From: Candidatus Acidulidesulfobacter diazotrophicus
Lineage (GTDB): Bacteria > SZUA-79 > Acidulodesulfobacterales > Acidulodesulfobacteraceae
Direction of reading: 5' to 3'
DNA length: 64,000 bases
Assembly: GCA_004195025.1 (NCBI GenBank)
Contig: SGBB01000002.1
Span: 1-64,000, forward strand
The position numbers and the translations under genes were made by a program. The notes beneath the pieces are model-generated. The model was given only the letters and a program-made list of their open reading frames with translations, did not search any database and had not been told where the DNA came from. Shown here one piece after another: positions 26,034-34,473 of the stretch (positions within the stretch are counted from its first letter, which is position 1; every line of letters begins with the position of its first letter).

Positions 26034-26924
26034 ATGCCAATAATAAAAGAAAGCAGTTTAAATAAAAAACATATTATTAATTACTTTAAAATTATTTCTC
26101 TATTGTCTTTGTTTATTTTTACATTTTCTTTTTTATTGTCCGGATGCGCCGAAATGGAACCTGATACAATACACCATCTGAAGATTGAGGTTCGCAATTT
26201 AAATAAAAAGGTAGATAGCCTTTCGCAAAATTCAACAGATTCAGAGCAAGCTATTCATCAAGCCAGGTTAAATATTGCAAATCAAGGTTCAAAAATTGAA
26301 AATATAAAGTCTCATATGAGTGCATTATATGGAAAATATGAAATTATTTCGCATGATATGAAATTACTTAAAACAGAATTTAGAAATTATAGAATACTTG
26401 TAAATAAAGAATTAATAAAATTGCTTAAAAAAGAGAAGTTTAAATCTTCTGCTATATCAAAACAAAAAATAAGCGTTCAGATTCCTTCAAAAATTACAAC
26501 GAGCAAAGTTAAAATTTTACCTAAAATTTCGGCAAAACGGCTTGCTATTAAAAAATCTTTGAAAGAATACAATATTGCTAAATCTTATTATAATAAGGGC
26601 ATATATCAAAAATCAATAATTTTATTTAAAAAATATTTAAAGAAATATCCTCAATCTAAAAAAGCAGGTAATGCAAATTATTATATAGCAGTTTCTAATT
26701 TTAAATTAAAAAATTATCCTGTTTCAATTCTTGAATTTCATAAATTTACAAGACTTTATTCAAAAAACAAGCACGTTCCTATGGCAATATATTTGCAGGG
26801 TTTAGGTTTTTCAAAACTGTCCGATCCTTCCGATGCCGTTATTTTATTTAAACAAGTTATATCAGATTACGGTTCTAGCAAGGCAGCGGCATTGTCTAAG
26901 GCGGCATTGAAAAAATTAGGTTAA
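26034..26924 (+). CDS. cpoB: CpoB/YbgF-like lipoprotein with coiled coil and TPR
   Basis: 296 residues. The N-terminus has a hydrophobic stretch and a lipobox (LLSGC, Cys at 38), so it is probably a lipid-anchored protein. Residues ~45-125 form a coiled coil (LKIEVRNLNKKVDSLSQN...), and the C-terminal ~120 residues contain TPR/outer-membrane lipoprotein repeats (YNIAKSYYNKGIYQKSIILFKKYLKKYP). CpoB/YbgF is the last gene of most tol-pal operons. Here the usual pal gene between tolB and cpoB is missing. Its 3' end is repeated downstream. Confidence 0.85.
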   Translation: MPIIKESSLNKKHIINYFKIISLLSLFIFTFSFLLSGCAEMEPDTIHHLKIEVRNLNKKVDSLSQNSTDSEQAIHQARLNIANQGSKIENIKSHMSALYGKYEIISHDMKLLKTEFRNYRILVNKELIKLLKKEKFKSSAISKQKISVQIPSKITTSKVKILPKISAKRLAIKKSLKEYNIAKSYYNKGIYQKSIILFKKYLKKYPQSKKAGNANYYIAVSNFKLKNYPVSILEFHKFTRLYSKNKHVPMAIYLQGLGFSKLSDPSDAVILFKQVISDYGSSKAAALSKAALKKLG

Positions 26925-27089
26925 AAAAAGATTATATATCAATAATAAATATTCTAAGCCGTTATTCGTTATTATTGTAACGGCAAGTATTAAGGTTATG
27001 GTTAAAAAAAGATTATATTATTATATATCAATAATATTATAAGAGTGAGTATCTGAATTGCCTGAAGGGAAAAAATTAGGTTAAAAAAA
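26909..27089. repeat. Triplicated 3' tail of cpoB
   Basis: GAAAAAATTAGGTTAAAAAA (26909-) recurs at 27069-, and GGTTAAAAAAAGATTATAT (26919-26937) recurs at 27000-27018. The cpoB end is therefore present in three partial copies across the convergent spacer. The first interval also holds a hairpin GCCGTTA...TAACGGC (about 26959-26985). Confidence 0.85.
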
Positions 27090-27906
27090 TATTATCAATT
27101 AATCTTACCCCTGAAAATTTTATTGCAGATAAAATAATATCGTCTTTTTCAGCATATACTTTTTTGTTAAGTAGTTCTTTATCCATAATTTCAATGTATT
27201 CTACTTTAAATTTATTATTTATCAATTCTCTTATAGCATAATGCCTGAGTTTTTCAGCCAAATTTTCGCCATCACTAAATAATTTAGCCGTATTATTTAA
27301 AACTTTATAAAAATTACATGCTTGTTTTTTGTCATTTTCATTAAAATATGAATTTCTTGAACTTAAAGCAAGACCGCATTTCTCCCTCATTGTAGGAACA
27401 GGTATTATTTTAACGTCCAAAAAATAATCTTCGATCATTTTTTTTATGAGTATATACTGCTGATAATCTTTTAACCCAAAAAAAGCAAAATCAGGCTTAA
27501 TTATTAATAAAAGTTTCATAACAATCGTTAAAACACCCTTAAAATGCCCAGTCCTATGTAAACCGCACAACTTATCGGAAAGAGATTCATTGCTTATAAA
27601 AGTATCAGTCCCTTTTATTATTGAATTATCAGGCATATATATATAATCTGCTTTTAATTGTTTAAGTTTTTTAATATCTCCTTCAATGTCTCTCGGGTAT
27701 TTGTTGAAATCTTCGGAAGGACCGAATTGAAGAGGATTTACATAAATTGAAACAAAAACTTTTCCAAATTTTAAACCCTCTTTGACAAGGTTTAAATGTC
27801 CTTCATGAAGTTTCCCCATAGTCGGGACCAGCGATATTTTCTGGTTATCGGCTTTTAATTTACTGCTTAATGCCTTTGCATCTTCTATTTTAGTTATTAT
27901 TTCCAT
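27076..27906 (-). CDS. panC: Pantothenate synthetase
   Basis: 276 residues. Joins pantoate and beta-alanine with ATP to make pantothenate. VPTMGKLHEGHLNLV holds the HIGH-type motif; SIYVNPLQFGPSEDFNKYPR, KLCGLHRTGHFKGVLTIV, FAFFGLKDYQQ and ALSSRNSYF follow as in the family. The start overlaps the end of the upstream amidohydrolase by 17 nt, indicating translational coupling. panD lies four genes upstream on the same strand; panB is not in the window. The last gene of the 34155-27076 run. Confidence 0.96.
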   Translation of the reverse strand: MEIITKIEDAKALSSKLKADNQKISLVPTMGKLHEGHLNLVKEGLKFGKVFVSIYVNPLQFGPSEDFNKYPRDIEGDIKKLKQLKADYIYMPDNSIIKGTDTFISNESLSDKLCGLHRTGHFKGVLTIVMKLLLIIKPDFAFFGLKDYQQYILIKKMIEDYFLDVKIIPVPTMREKCGLALSSRNSYFNENDKKQACNFYKVLNNTAKLFSDGENLAEKLRHYAIRELINNKFKVEYIEIMDKELLNKKVYAEKDDIILSAIKFSGVRLIDNIFLT

Positions 27907-29440
27907 TGCAATAAATTTCCTTCCCCCCTACAAAAACTTTTAATATATCTTTTTCTTCTAAATTGATGATTTCATCAAAAACATTAATTTCATTCAGTTC
28001 TAAATTTTCAGGAATCTTAAATATTACAAAATCGGCATAAGAATTTTTTTCTAATGTTCCTGTTACAAATGGAATATTTAATATTTTAGCATTATTTTTA
28101 GTCGCCATTTCAAATAATTCTTTAGAAGAAACGCCGCAGCCGATTAAATCTTTATCGTTACATTGTATATTTTCTAGGTCAATTTGTAAATTATTATGAA
28201 TTTTTCTTGCATATTTTAATTCATCAAGAATGCTTATTGAATTATTAGAATACAGGCTATCGGTTCCCAATCCTGCGATTATATTATTATCCAATATTTT
28301 TCTTAACGGGAGTTTGCTTGATTTAAAAAAACTATTGCTTCGCGGACAATGAATAATAGATGATTTTGAATCTTTGATTGTTTTAATATCATCACCGTTT
28401 ACCTCGTTAGAGTGAATTAATGAAGTTTTCGGGGATAAAATTCCGACGGATTTTAAATATTGAATTGGGGTAGAATATTTTATTCCGTATTTTTCAGAAG
28501 GGTTATTAAATTCTTTTAGGTTTAAAGCCGCCAGTAAATTTTCAGATATATCGCCTTTGCCTTCCGATAAAAATTGAATTTCCGATTTATGCTCAGATGC
28601 ATGGACAGTTAAATCTAAACCCCATTGTTTATTTTTTTCGGATAATATTTTAAAAAGCGCAGGTGAAACAGAATAAATAGAATGAGGGGATATACCTATT
28701 GAGATAAATTTTTTATAATTATTGACGGCAGAATCATTTCTATTAACATCATTTTTTAATGTATCTTTCAATTCTTTTATTTTGTCATCCGATAAAGAAG
28801 GATCTAAGCCTATTATCTCTATATATGCTTTTACTCTCGGAATGCCGGTTAAAAAAATATCATTATTATTGCCTGTTCTGCCGCAGCAGGCAGCACTGTA
28901 ATCAGCATTTGGTTTAGTGTATTCTAAAACCTTATCCTTATTATGCGTTCTTCCAAAATCTGAAGCGCTGCAATTAATTTCATTAAATTTTTTATAATCC
29001 GATATATATTTATTAAACTGAGAAATAGGTACAATGTCTCCTATTGCGGTTATACCTGCCCTTATGGATGTATTATATGCTTTTTGACGTATATCCGTTA
29101 TTTCTTTATCAGATAAATTAGTCCGTCTTTTAATCAAAGAAATTACCCATTCCGAAAAAATATGCGGGGTATTTTTATCCGCTGCCATAGTCAGTTCCGT
29201 ATGGATATGGGCATTTATTAGTCCAGGTATAATCAGCGTTGAATAATTATAAGTATTATTATTAGCGCTGATAGCTCCTGAATAATTGTTGTTCCCATCT
29301 GCAGATATGATTTTACCTGTATTTAGATTTACCGATAATTCAGCATCTTTTAACAAAAAAGGAGCAGGCAGATTTGAATTGGTTAAAATAAATTTAGAAT
29401 TTATTTTAAATATTTTTTTGTCGGAATTATACAAATGCAT
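27890..29440 (-). CDS. Amidohydrolase (ATZ/TRZ-type deaminase family)
   Basis: 516 residues. Metal-dependent hydrolase with the family ligands in NAHIHTELT (HxH), a later VHASEHKSEI, IHSNEV and the GLGTDSLYSNN aspartate. The length exceeds the usual 400-450 because of an insert of low-complexity sequence about residues 160-195 that contains a Cys pair. Substrate cannot be determined; aminodeoxyfutalosine deaminase (menaquinone pathway), chlorohydrolase or SAH deaminase are all possible. It starts one base after the rsmA stop, so the two are probably translated together. Confidence 0.75.
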   Translation of the reverse strand: MHLYNSDKKIFKINSKFILTNSNLPAPFLLKDAELSVNLNTGKIISADGNNNYSGAISANNNTYNYSTLIIPGLINAHIHTELTMAADKNTPHIFSEWVISLIKRRTNLSDKEITDIRQKAYNTSIRAGITAIGDIVPISQFNKYISDYKKFNEINCSASDFGRTHNKDKVLEYTKPNADYSAACCGRTGNNNDIFLTGIPRVKAYIEIIGLDPSLSDDKIKELKDTLKNDVNRNDSAVNNYKKFISIGISPHSIYSVSPALFKILSEKNKQWGLDLTVHASEHKSEIQFLSEGKGDISENLLAALNLKEFNNPSEKYGIKYSTPIQYLKSVGILSPKTSLIHSNEVNGDDIKTIKDSKSSIIHCPRSNSFFKSSKLPLRKILDNNIIAGLGTDSLYSNNSISILDELKYARKIHNNLQIDLENIQCNDKDLIGCGVSSKELFEMATKNNAKILNIPFVTGTLEKNSYADFVIFKIPENLELNEINVFDEIINLEEKDILKVFVGGKEIYCNGNNN

Positions 29441-29441
29441 T

Positions 29442-30311
29442 TTATTCTAAACCAAGATAGTCTTTATATTTTATTGCAATTTTAATAAATTCGTTTAAAG
29501 TTAAAGACTGCGGTCTTTTGTCTAAATCTATATTTGAATCTTCATACATTTTTACTTTTATATCCGGAGGAATACCTTGAAAAGACGCATATATTGAATT
29601 TCTTAATTTTTTTCTTCTTAATTTAAATAACTGATGAACCAAATAGCTAAAATAAGGAGAGTTTGCAGCCCATTTTATATTTTCTGAGTATTTTAAATCT
29701 TCAAATTTATTTAAATCTAAAGGAGTCATTCTGATTACCGATGAATCAATTTTAGGCTGCGGATTGAAATTTTCTTTAAAAACATTAAATAATAGTTCAA
29801 TTTCAAAATTTGCTTCAGCAATAACACTAAAAGCGCTTCTTGCGGATTCATCGCTTTGCGCAAGCAGTCTTTCCGCAAACTCTTTTTGAAACATTAAGGT
29901 AAAGTCTAAGAAAGCTTCTTTTTCTTTAATAAATTTTGCCATTATAGGGCTCGAAATTTCATAAGGGAGATTTGAAATTAATCTTAATTTTGAATTCAAA
30001 GTCTTAGAAAGTTCTATGAAATTAAATTGTAAAACATCCATATTTACAAATTTTGCAGTATCATTTTTTTTAAGCTTATTATTATTTAAAAAAAGTTTTC
30101 CTTCCACATAAGACAAATAAAAAGGGTCTATTTCAATTATTGTTAAAGTTTTAACTTTATCTGCTAATAAATCTGTTAAAATTCCTTCCCCCGGTCCTAT
30201 TTCTACGACATTATCATTTTCTGTAAAATTGCAAGATTTTACTATATTTTTTGCAATTTCTTTATTTATTAAAAAATTTTGACCGAATTTAACTTTTTTA
30301 TTATTATCCAT
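29442..30311 (-). CDS. rsmA: 16S rRNA dimethyladenosine transferase
   Basis: 289 residues. Dimethylates two adenines at the 3' end of 16S rRNA using S-adenosylmethionine. VKFGQNFLINKEIAKNI, EIGPGEGILTDLL (motif I), IEIDPFYLS and the catalytic ISNLPYEISSPI (NLPY) are all present. The protein is of normal length with a C-terminal helical region. It sits 94 bp after tsaD and 1 bp before the amidohydrolase gene. Confidence 0.97.
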   Translation of the reverse strand: MDNNKKVKFGQNFLINKEIAKNIVKSCNFTENDNVVEIGPGEGILTDLLADKVKTLTIIEIDPFYLSYVEGKLFLNNNKLKKNDTAKFVNMDVLQFNFIELSKTLNSKLRLISNLPYEISSPIMAKFIKEKEAFLDFTLMFQKEFAERLLAQSDESARSAFSVIAEANFEIELLFNVFKENFNPQPKIDSSVIRMTPLDLNKFEDLKYSENIKWAANSPYFSYLVHQLFKLRRKKLRNSIYASFQGIPPDIKVKMYEDSNIDLDKRPQSLTLNEFIKIAIKYKDYLGLE

Positions 30312-30405
30312 CTTTATTTATGTTAAATGTATTAACTTTTTATTGCTTGCTTATTCATTTATTGTTAAATTAAAATATTAAATAAATAGGTTTAATAGGT
30401 TTGAT

Positions 30406-31485
30406 TTATAGTTCCCATGAGGGTTCTGCATTTATATTATAGAATATTTCTTTATTAATAATCGGATCAACAGGTTTTTTAAAATAGCCCGTGTATCCTA
30501 TCATAGCTGCATTATCCGTACTATAAGCCGGTTCAGGGAAAAAAACATTTAATTTATCGCTTTCAAGAAAAATACTTCTTATCCTAGAGTTTGCCGAAAC
30601 CCCTCCTGAAACCGAAACATCTTTTATTCCTGTATATTTGCATACCGACATAACTTTTTTATATAAAATTTTTGCGATTGTTTCTCTCAGGCATGCAAAG
30701 ATATCAAAGACGGTTTCTTCTTGCAAGTGCTTTGGACCGCCCAACTTGTTAATTTCTGATATTACCTGTGTTTTTAACCCGCTAAAACTTAAATCAAAAT
30801 TACCTGAATGTTCCATAGGCATAGAGAAATTAAAAGCATTAATGCTGCCTTTTTCGGCTAATTCATCAATAATTTTGCCGCCCGGATATCCATAATTTAA
30901 AAAATTTGATATTTTGTCAAATGCTTCTCCGCATGCGTCGTCTCTTGTTTTTCCAATCAGTTTTATATCTTCGTGAGATTTTACTATATAAATATGAGAA
31001 TGTCCACCTGATATAACAAGGGCTATAAAAGGAAAAACCTCTTTAATATTAATATTTAAAAAAGGACTAAAGATATGACCTTCAATATGATTTACGGCAG
31101 CAATAGGAATTTTAAGAGCATAGCTTAAAGTTTTAGCCGTCATAAGTCCGACAAGTAAAGACCCTGCAAGGCCGGGTCCAGAGGTAGCTGATATTAAACT
31201 TATTTCTTTTAATTTTATATTTGCTTTTGACAATGCGAAATTGACGGCGGGAATAGCGCTTTTTATATGATTTCTTGAAGCTAATTCAGGAACTACTCCT
31301 CCATAAATTCCATGTATAAAATCCTGAGAATATACAACATTTGAAATTATATTAATTTTTGAATCGTCTTTTTTAAGAATTGAACAAGAAAAATCATCGC
31401 AGCTTGATTCTATCGCAAGATTTAAATTTGATGAATTATTTATATTATTGCAGTTAGTATTATCCATAAAAATAAAATAAGGCAT
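30406..31485 (-). CDS. tsaD: tRNA threonylcarbamoyladenosine synthesis protein TsaD
   Basis: 359 residues. Transfers the threonylcarbamoyl group to A37 of ANN-decoding tRNAs. LAIESSCDDFSCSIL, PELASRNH, ATSGPGLAGSLLVGLMTAK, the metal-binding NHIEGHIFSP and ISGGHSHIYIV match the family. An Asn-rich N-terminal tail of about 18 residues precedes the ASKHA fold; the second Met (residue 7) is a possible alternative start, and neither has a clear ribosome site. Belongs to the minus-strand run from fxsA to panC. Confidence 0.97.
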   Translation of the reverse strand: MPYFIFMDNTNCNNINNSSNLNLAIESSCDDFSCSILKKDDSKINIISNVVYSQDFIHGIYGGVVPELASRNHIKSAIPAVNFALSKANIKLKEISLISATSGPGLAGSLLVGLMTAKTLSYALKIPIAAVNHIEGHIFSPFLNINIKEVFPFIALVISGGHSHIYIVKSHEDIKLIGKTRDDACGEAFDKISNFLNYGYPGGKIIDELAEKGSINAFNFSMPMEHSGNFDLSFSGLKTQVISEINKLGGPKHLQEETVFDIFACLRETIAKILYKKVMSVCKYTGIKDVSVSGGVSANSRIRSIFLESDKLNVFFPEPAYSTDNAAMIGYTGYFKKPVDPIINKEIFYNINAEPSWEL

Positions 31486-31662
31486 TACTAAATATTGTAT
31501 TTATTTAATTAAATTTATAAAATTAAATCTATTAAAAATCTATTAAGATATAAGCAAAATATATTAAATACAAAATTTAACGCCCCTATTTATAATTGTT
31601 AAAAATTGTTAAATTATTTGACTTAGCAGTATGGTATATAAAATATTATTATATTATTTTGA

Positions 31663-33141
31663 TTAATTTGACCAATATAAAGTTTTTGACACTGCCTGTT
31701 TCCACTTATCGTAATACAATTTTCTTTCGTTTTCGCCTATTTTCGGAGTGAATACTTTTTTTATTTTGTATAGTTTTAAGTATTCTTCTATAGACCATAA
31801 TCCGGAATATATGCCTGAAAAACCGGCTATGCCGAATGCAGTCATTTCTGAAATAGTCGTCCGCTCTACGGGGATTCCGAGAATATCAGATTGAAACTGC
31901 ATTAAAAAATTATTTTCGCTTGCTTTACCGTCTACTCTTAATTTATAAGGCATATTAAATAATTCGTTAATAACGTCTTTAGTAGAATAAGCTAATGATT
32001 CTAATGCAGCCCTGACAATATTTTCTTTTGTGGTTTTACCCGTTATGCCTATAATCATTCCTCTTGCGCTGCTATTCCAGTATGGAGCGCCCAGTCCCGA
32101 TAAGGCAGGCACAAAGTAAACACCCTCGTTGGAATTCAATTTTTTGGCCGATTTAGCGGTTTCGGAATATGATTTTATAATTTTTAGACCGTCCTTCAGC
32201 CAATTAATTAGCGCTCCTCCCGTAAAGATGCTTCCTTCAACTGCGTAATAAGTCTCGTCTTTAATAGTCCATGCAATTGTTGAGACTAATTTATCGGATT
32301 TAAAAGGCTGTCTTCCTGATTGTGCCATTACAAATAATCCTGTTCCGTATGTATTTTTTACTATTCCGCCGTCAAAAGATGCATGCGCAAACAGGGATGC
32401 TTGCTGGTCTCCCAGAATTCCTATTATCGGTATTCTTTTAGTAAAATTTCCTTTTAAATATTTAGGATTCAAAAACCCAAAGATACTGCTGCTGCTTTTT
32501 ACTTCAGGCAGAATATTTTCAGGTATTTTGAAAATATTAAGTAATTCATTGTCGTATTTTAGTGTATTTATATTATACAGTAATGTCCGCGATGCATTTG
32601 AAGTATCAGTAAAATGATTTTTTTCTTCCGTTAAATTCCATAAAATCCATGAATCAACCGTTCCGAATAAAATTTCATTTTTTAGGATAGATTCTTTGAC
32701 GCCTGCAACATTATCAATAATCCATTTTATTTTAGTAGCAGAAAAATAAGGATCTAAAAATAAACCCGTTTTTTCTTTAATGAGTTCTGAATAGTTTTTT
32801 AAGTTTTCGCAAATATTTTCTGTTCTGCGGCATTGCCAAACAATAGCATTATAAACTGGTTTGCCTGTTTTTTTATTCCATAAAATTGACGTTTCTCTTT
32901 GATTAGTTATTCCGATTGATAAAATATTATAGTTTTTACTTTCGCAAAACGATATTGTTTTCTGTAATGATTTAAGCGCCGTATTTAAAATATCGAACGG
33001 ATCTTGTTCTACCCATGCAGGGACAGGAAAAATCTGAGGAAATTCATAATAAAAATTAGAAATAATTTTACCTTTTTTATCAAAAGCTATACTTCTGTTT
33101 CCAGTTGTTCCAAGGTCAAGAGCAATAACGCATTTTTCCAT
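31663..33141 (-). CDS. glpK: Glycerol kinase
   Basis: 492 residues. Phosphorylates glycerol to glycerol-3-phosphate for catabolism or lipid synthesis. The first ATP motif reads ALDLGTTGNRSIAFD, which differs from the usual DQGTTSSR; downstream GITNQRETSILWNKKTGKPVYNAIVWQCRRT, ILGDQQASLFAHASFDGGIVKNTYGTG and the GLGAPYWNSSARGMIIG region are canonical FGGY features. Length is normal. No glpF or glpD is adjacent; its place among housekeeping genes does not indicate regulation. Confidence 0.94.
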   Translation of the reverse strand: MEKCVIALDLGTTGNRSIAFDKKGKIISNFYYEFPQIFPVPAWVEQDPFDILNTALKSLQKTISFCESKNYNILSIGITNQRETSILWNKKTGKPVYNAIVWQCRRTENICENLKNYSELIKEKTGLFLDPYFSATKIKWIIDNVAGVKESILKNEILFGTVDSWILWNLTEEKNHFTDTSNASRTLLYNINTLKYDNELLNIFKIPENILPEVKSSSSIFGFLNPKYLKGNFTKRIPIIGILGDQQASLFAHASFDGGIVKNTYGTGLFVMAQSGRQPFKSDKLVSTIAWTIKDETYYAVEGSIFTGGALINWLKDGLKIIKSYSETAKSAKKLNSNEGVYFVPALSGLGAPYWNSSARGMIIGITGKTTKENIVRAALESLAYSTKDVINELFNMPYKLRVDGKASENNFLMQFQSDILGIPVERTTISEMTAFGIAGFSGIYSGLWSIEEYLKLYKIKKVFTPKIGENERKLYYDKWKQAVSKTLYWSN

Positions 33142-33299
33142 ATATATTATTCGCCGTGCATATCTATCTATCTATTTATCTATCTTTCTTTCTTTAGAGT
33201 TCATAAAATGTTTAGCATCAAACATTATTGCATATATTTATTATTTGCCGTATCTGTCTGTTATATTATATTTATACTAATAATTAATTTATGTGTAAA

Positions 33300-33659
33300 T
33301 TACTTAATCTTTTTGATAATATGATTCTTCTCATTTACATAAACGAGTTTTGGCTTAAATGAATTTGCTTCTTTATCGTCATATAAGGCAAAAGTGGCAA
33401 TAATAATTATGTCATTTATTTGCACGAGCCGGGATGCGGCGCCGTTTACTATTATATTCCCTGAATTTTTAGGCGCTACAATAGCATATGTGTCAAATCT
33501 GTTCCCGTTATTAACATCCCATATGCTTACTTTTTCATACGGTAATATGCAAGCTTCTTCCATTAGTTTTTCGTCTATTGAAATTGACCCTTCGTAACCA
33601 AGATTCGCATCGGTAATCTTGACCCTGTGTATTTTTGATTTTAGGAGAAATCTTTGCAT
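33300..33659 (-). CDS. panD: Aspartate 1-decarboxylase
   Basis: 119 residues. Makes beta-alanine for pantothenate; matures by self-cleavage at a Gly-Ser bond, visible here in LGYEGSISID. SKIHRVKITDANL, NGNRFDTYAI, GNIIVNGAASRLV and NDIIIIATFALYDD follow the family. Length is typical. It lies 31 bp after fxsA and four genes before panC on the same strand. No obvious ribosome site. Confidence 0.97.
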   Translation of the reverse strand: MQRFLLKSKIHRVKITDANLGYEGSISIDEKLMEEACILPYEKVSIWDVNNGNRFDTYAIVAPKNSGNIIVNGAASRLVQINDIIIIATFALYDDKEANSFKPKLVYVNEKNHIIKKIK

Positions 33660-33690
33660 TTATGAAAATTTGAATTATTAAAGAATTAAA

Positions 33691-34155
33691 TTAAAATTTC
33701 TTGAATATAATAAATTTTTTTTTAAGTTCTTCCGAATCGGAATTATCATTTGTGCTATAATGCGCACTATAATGACCAAAAGAACCTTTAAATTTATTTT
33801 TGATATATTTAAATATCAAAAAAAGTAAAAAATAATTTAAAAAAGGTATTAAGAATAAAATAGCGATAGCATCGGTTAAAAAGCCCGGTATTAAAAATAA
33901 AATTCCCGCTATAAAAAAAGATGCAGTTTTTAATATATTTTTTGAAGGAGATTTGACATTGTAAAAATCGTCCAGCGCATTTTTAAACGAATTGCTTTTA
34001 ATTTTTTTTGATATTATATAACCTATAATGCTGAAACTTGCCAATAACAAAAATGCGTAAAAAAATCCTATTATAAATGTAACTTCAACAAATATATATA
34101 CTTCTACGAATATATAAATTAAAACGGTAAAAAATAATTTAGCTATAATCCCCAT
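33691..34155 (-). CDS. fxsA: FxsA-family membrane protein
   Basis: 154 residues. Small membrane protein with an N-terminal pair of hydrophobic segments (about 5-50, ending IGYIISKKIK) and a later pair around FIAGILFLIPGFLTDAIAILFLIPFL, the PGFLTD signature of FxsA (suppressor of F exclusion of phage T7). The tail is short and charged with a Ser/Asp stretch. No molecular function is established. It is the first gene of the run to panC. Confidence 0.85.
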   Translation of the reverse strand: MGIIAKLFFTVLIYIFVEVYIFVEVTFIIGFFYAFLLLASFSIIGYIISKKIKSNSFKNALDDFYNVKSPSKNILKTASFFIAGILFLIPGFLTDAIAILFLIPFLNYFLLFLIFKYIKNKFKGSFGHYSAHYSTNDNSDSEELKKKFIIFKKF

Positions 34156-34473
34156 AATATTTAATTATATATTTATTTTAATTTTAAGTCAAATTAAAGA
34201 AAAAACTTTAATCCTTCCATAGAAATTTATTTTCTAACGGTGATTTAAGATATTATATTATATTATATTATATTATATTCAATTGAAGCAAAAAAATATA
34301 TTAATAAAATATTTTATTAAATAGAAGAAAAATTTAATTTAACAAAACTTGAAAATTTATTTTTTTAAGATATAATTAATAATAATGCTAAATATATCTT
34401 TAAGATATATCTTGAATTATATCAGTAAATTAATTTATTACTTAATACTTACTTAACAATTGAGGATGCAAAA
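34156..34473. other. Divergent spacer with half element end and simple repeat
   Basis: 318 bp between fxsA (minus) and the DUF4912 gene (plus), without a gene. CTTTAATCCTTCCATAGAAA at about 34206-34225 matches the end of the MITE-like family at 61712-61960 but has no clear partner. A run of (TATTA)5 and a partial copy at 34251-34279 follows. Promoters for both genes must lie here but cannot be located confidently in such A/T-rich DNA. Confidence 0.55.
34251..34279. repeat. Pentanucleotide repeat (TATTA)n
   Basis: Five perfect TATTA copies plus a partial one, about 200 bp upstream of the DUF4912 gene. Potentially length-variable between strains. Confidence 0.9.

Noticed and set aside
34204-34252. 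Complete paired-end element upstream of the DUF4912 gene
   Set aside because: The left end matches the family, but the proposed right end matches in only about 13 of 22 positions, so only a half end is claimed.
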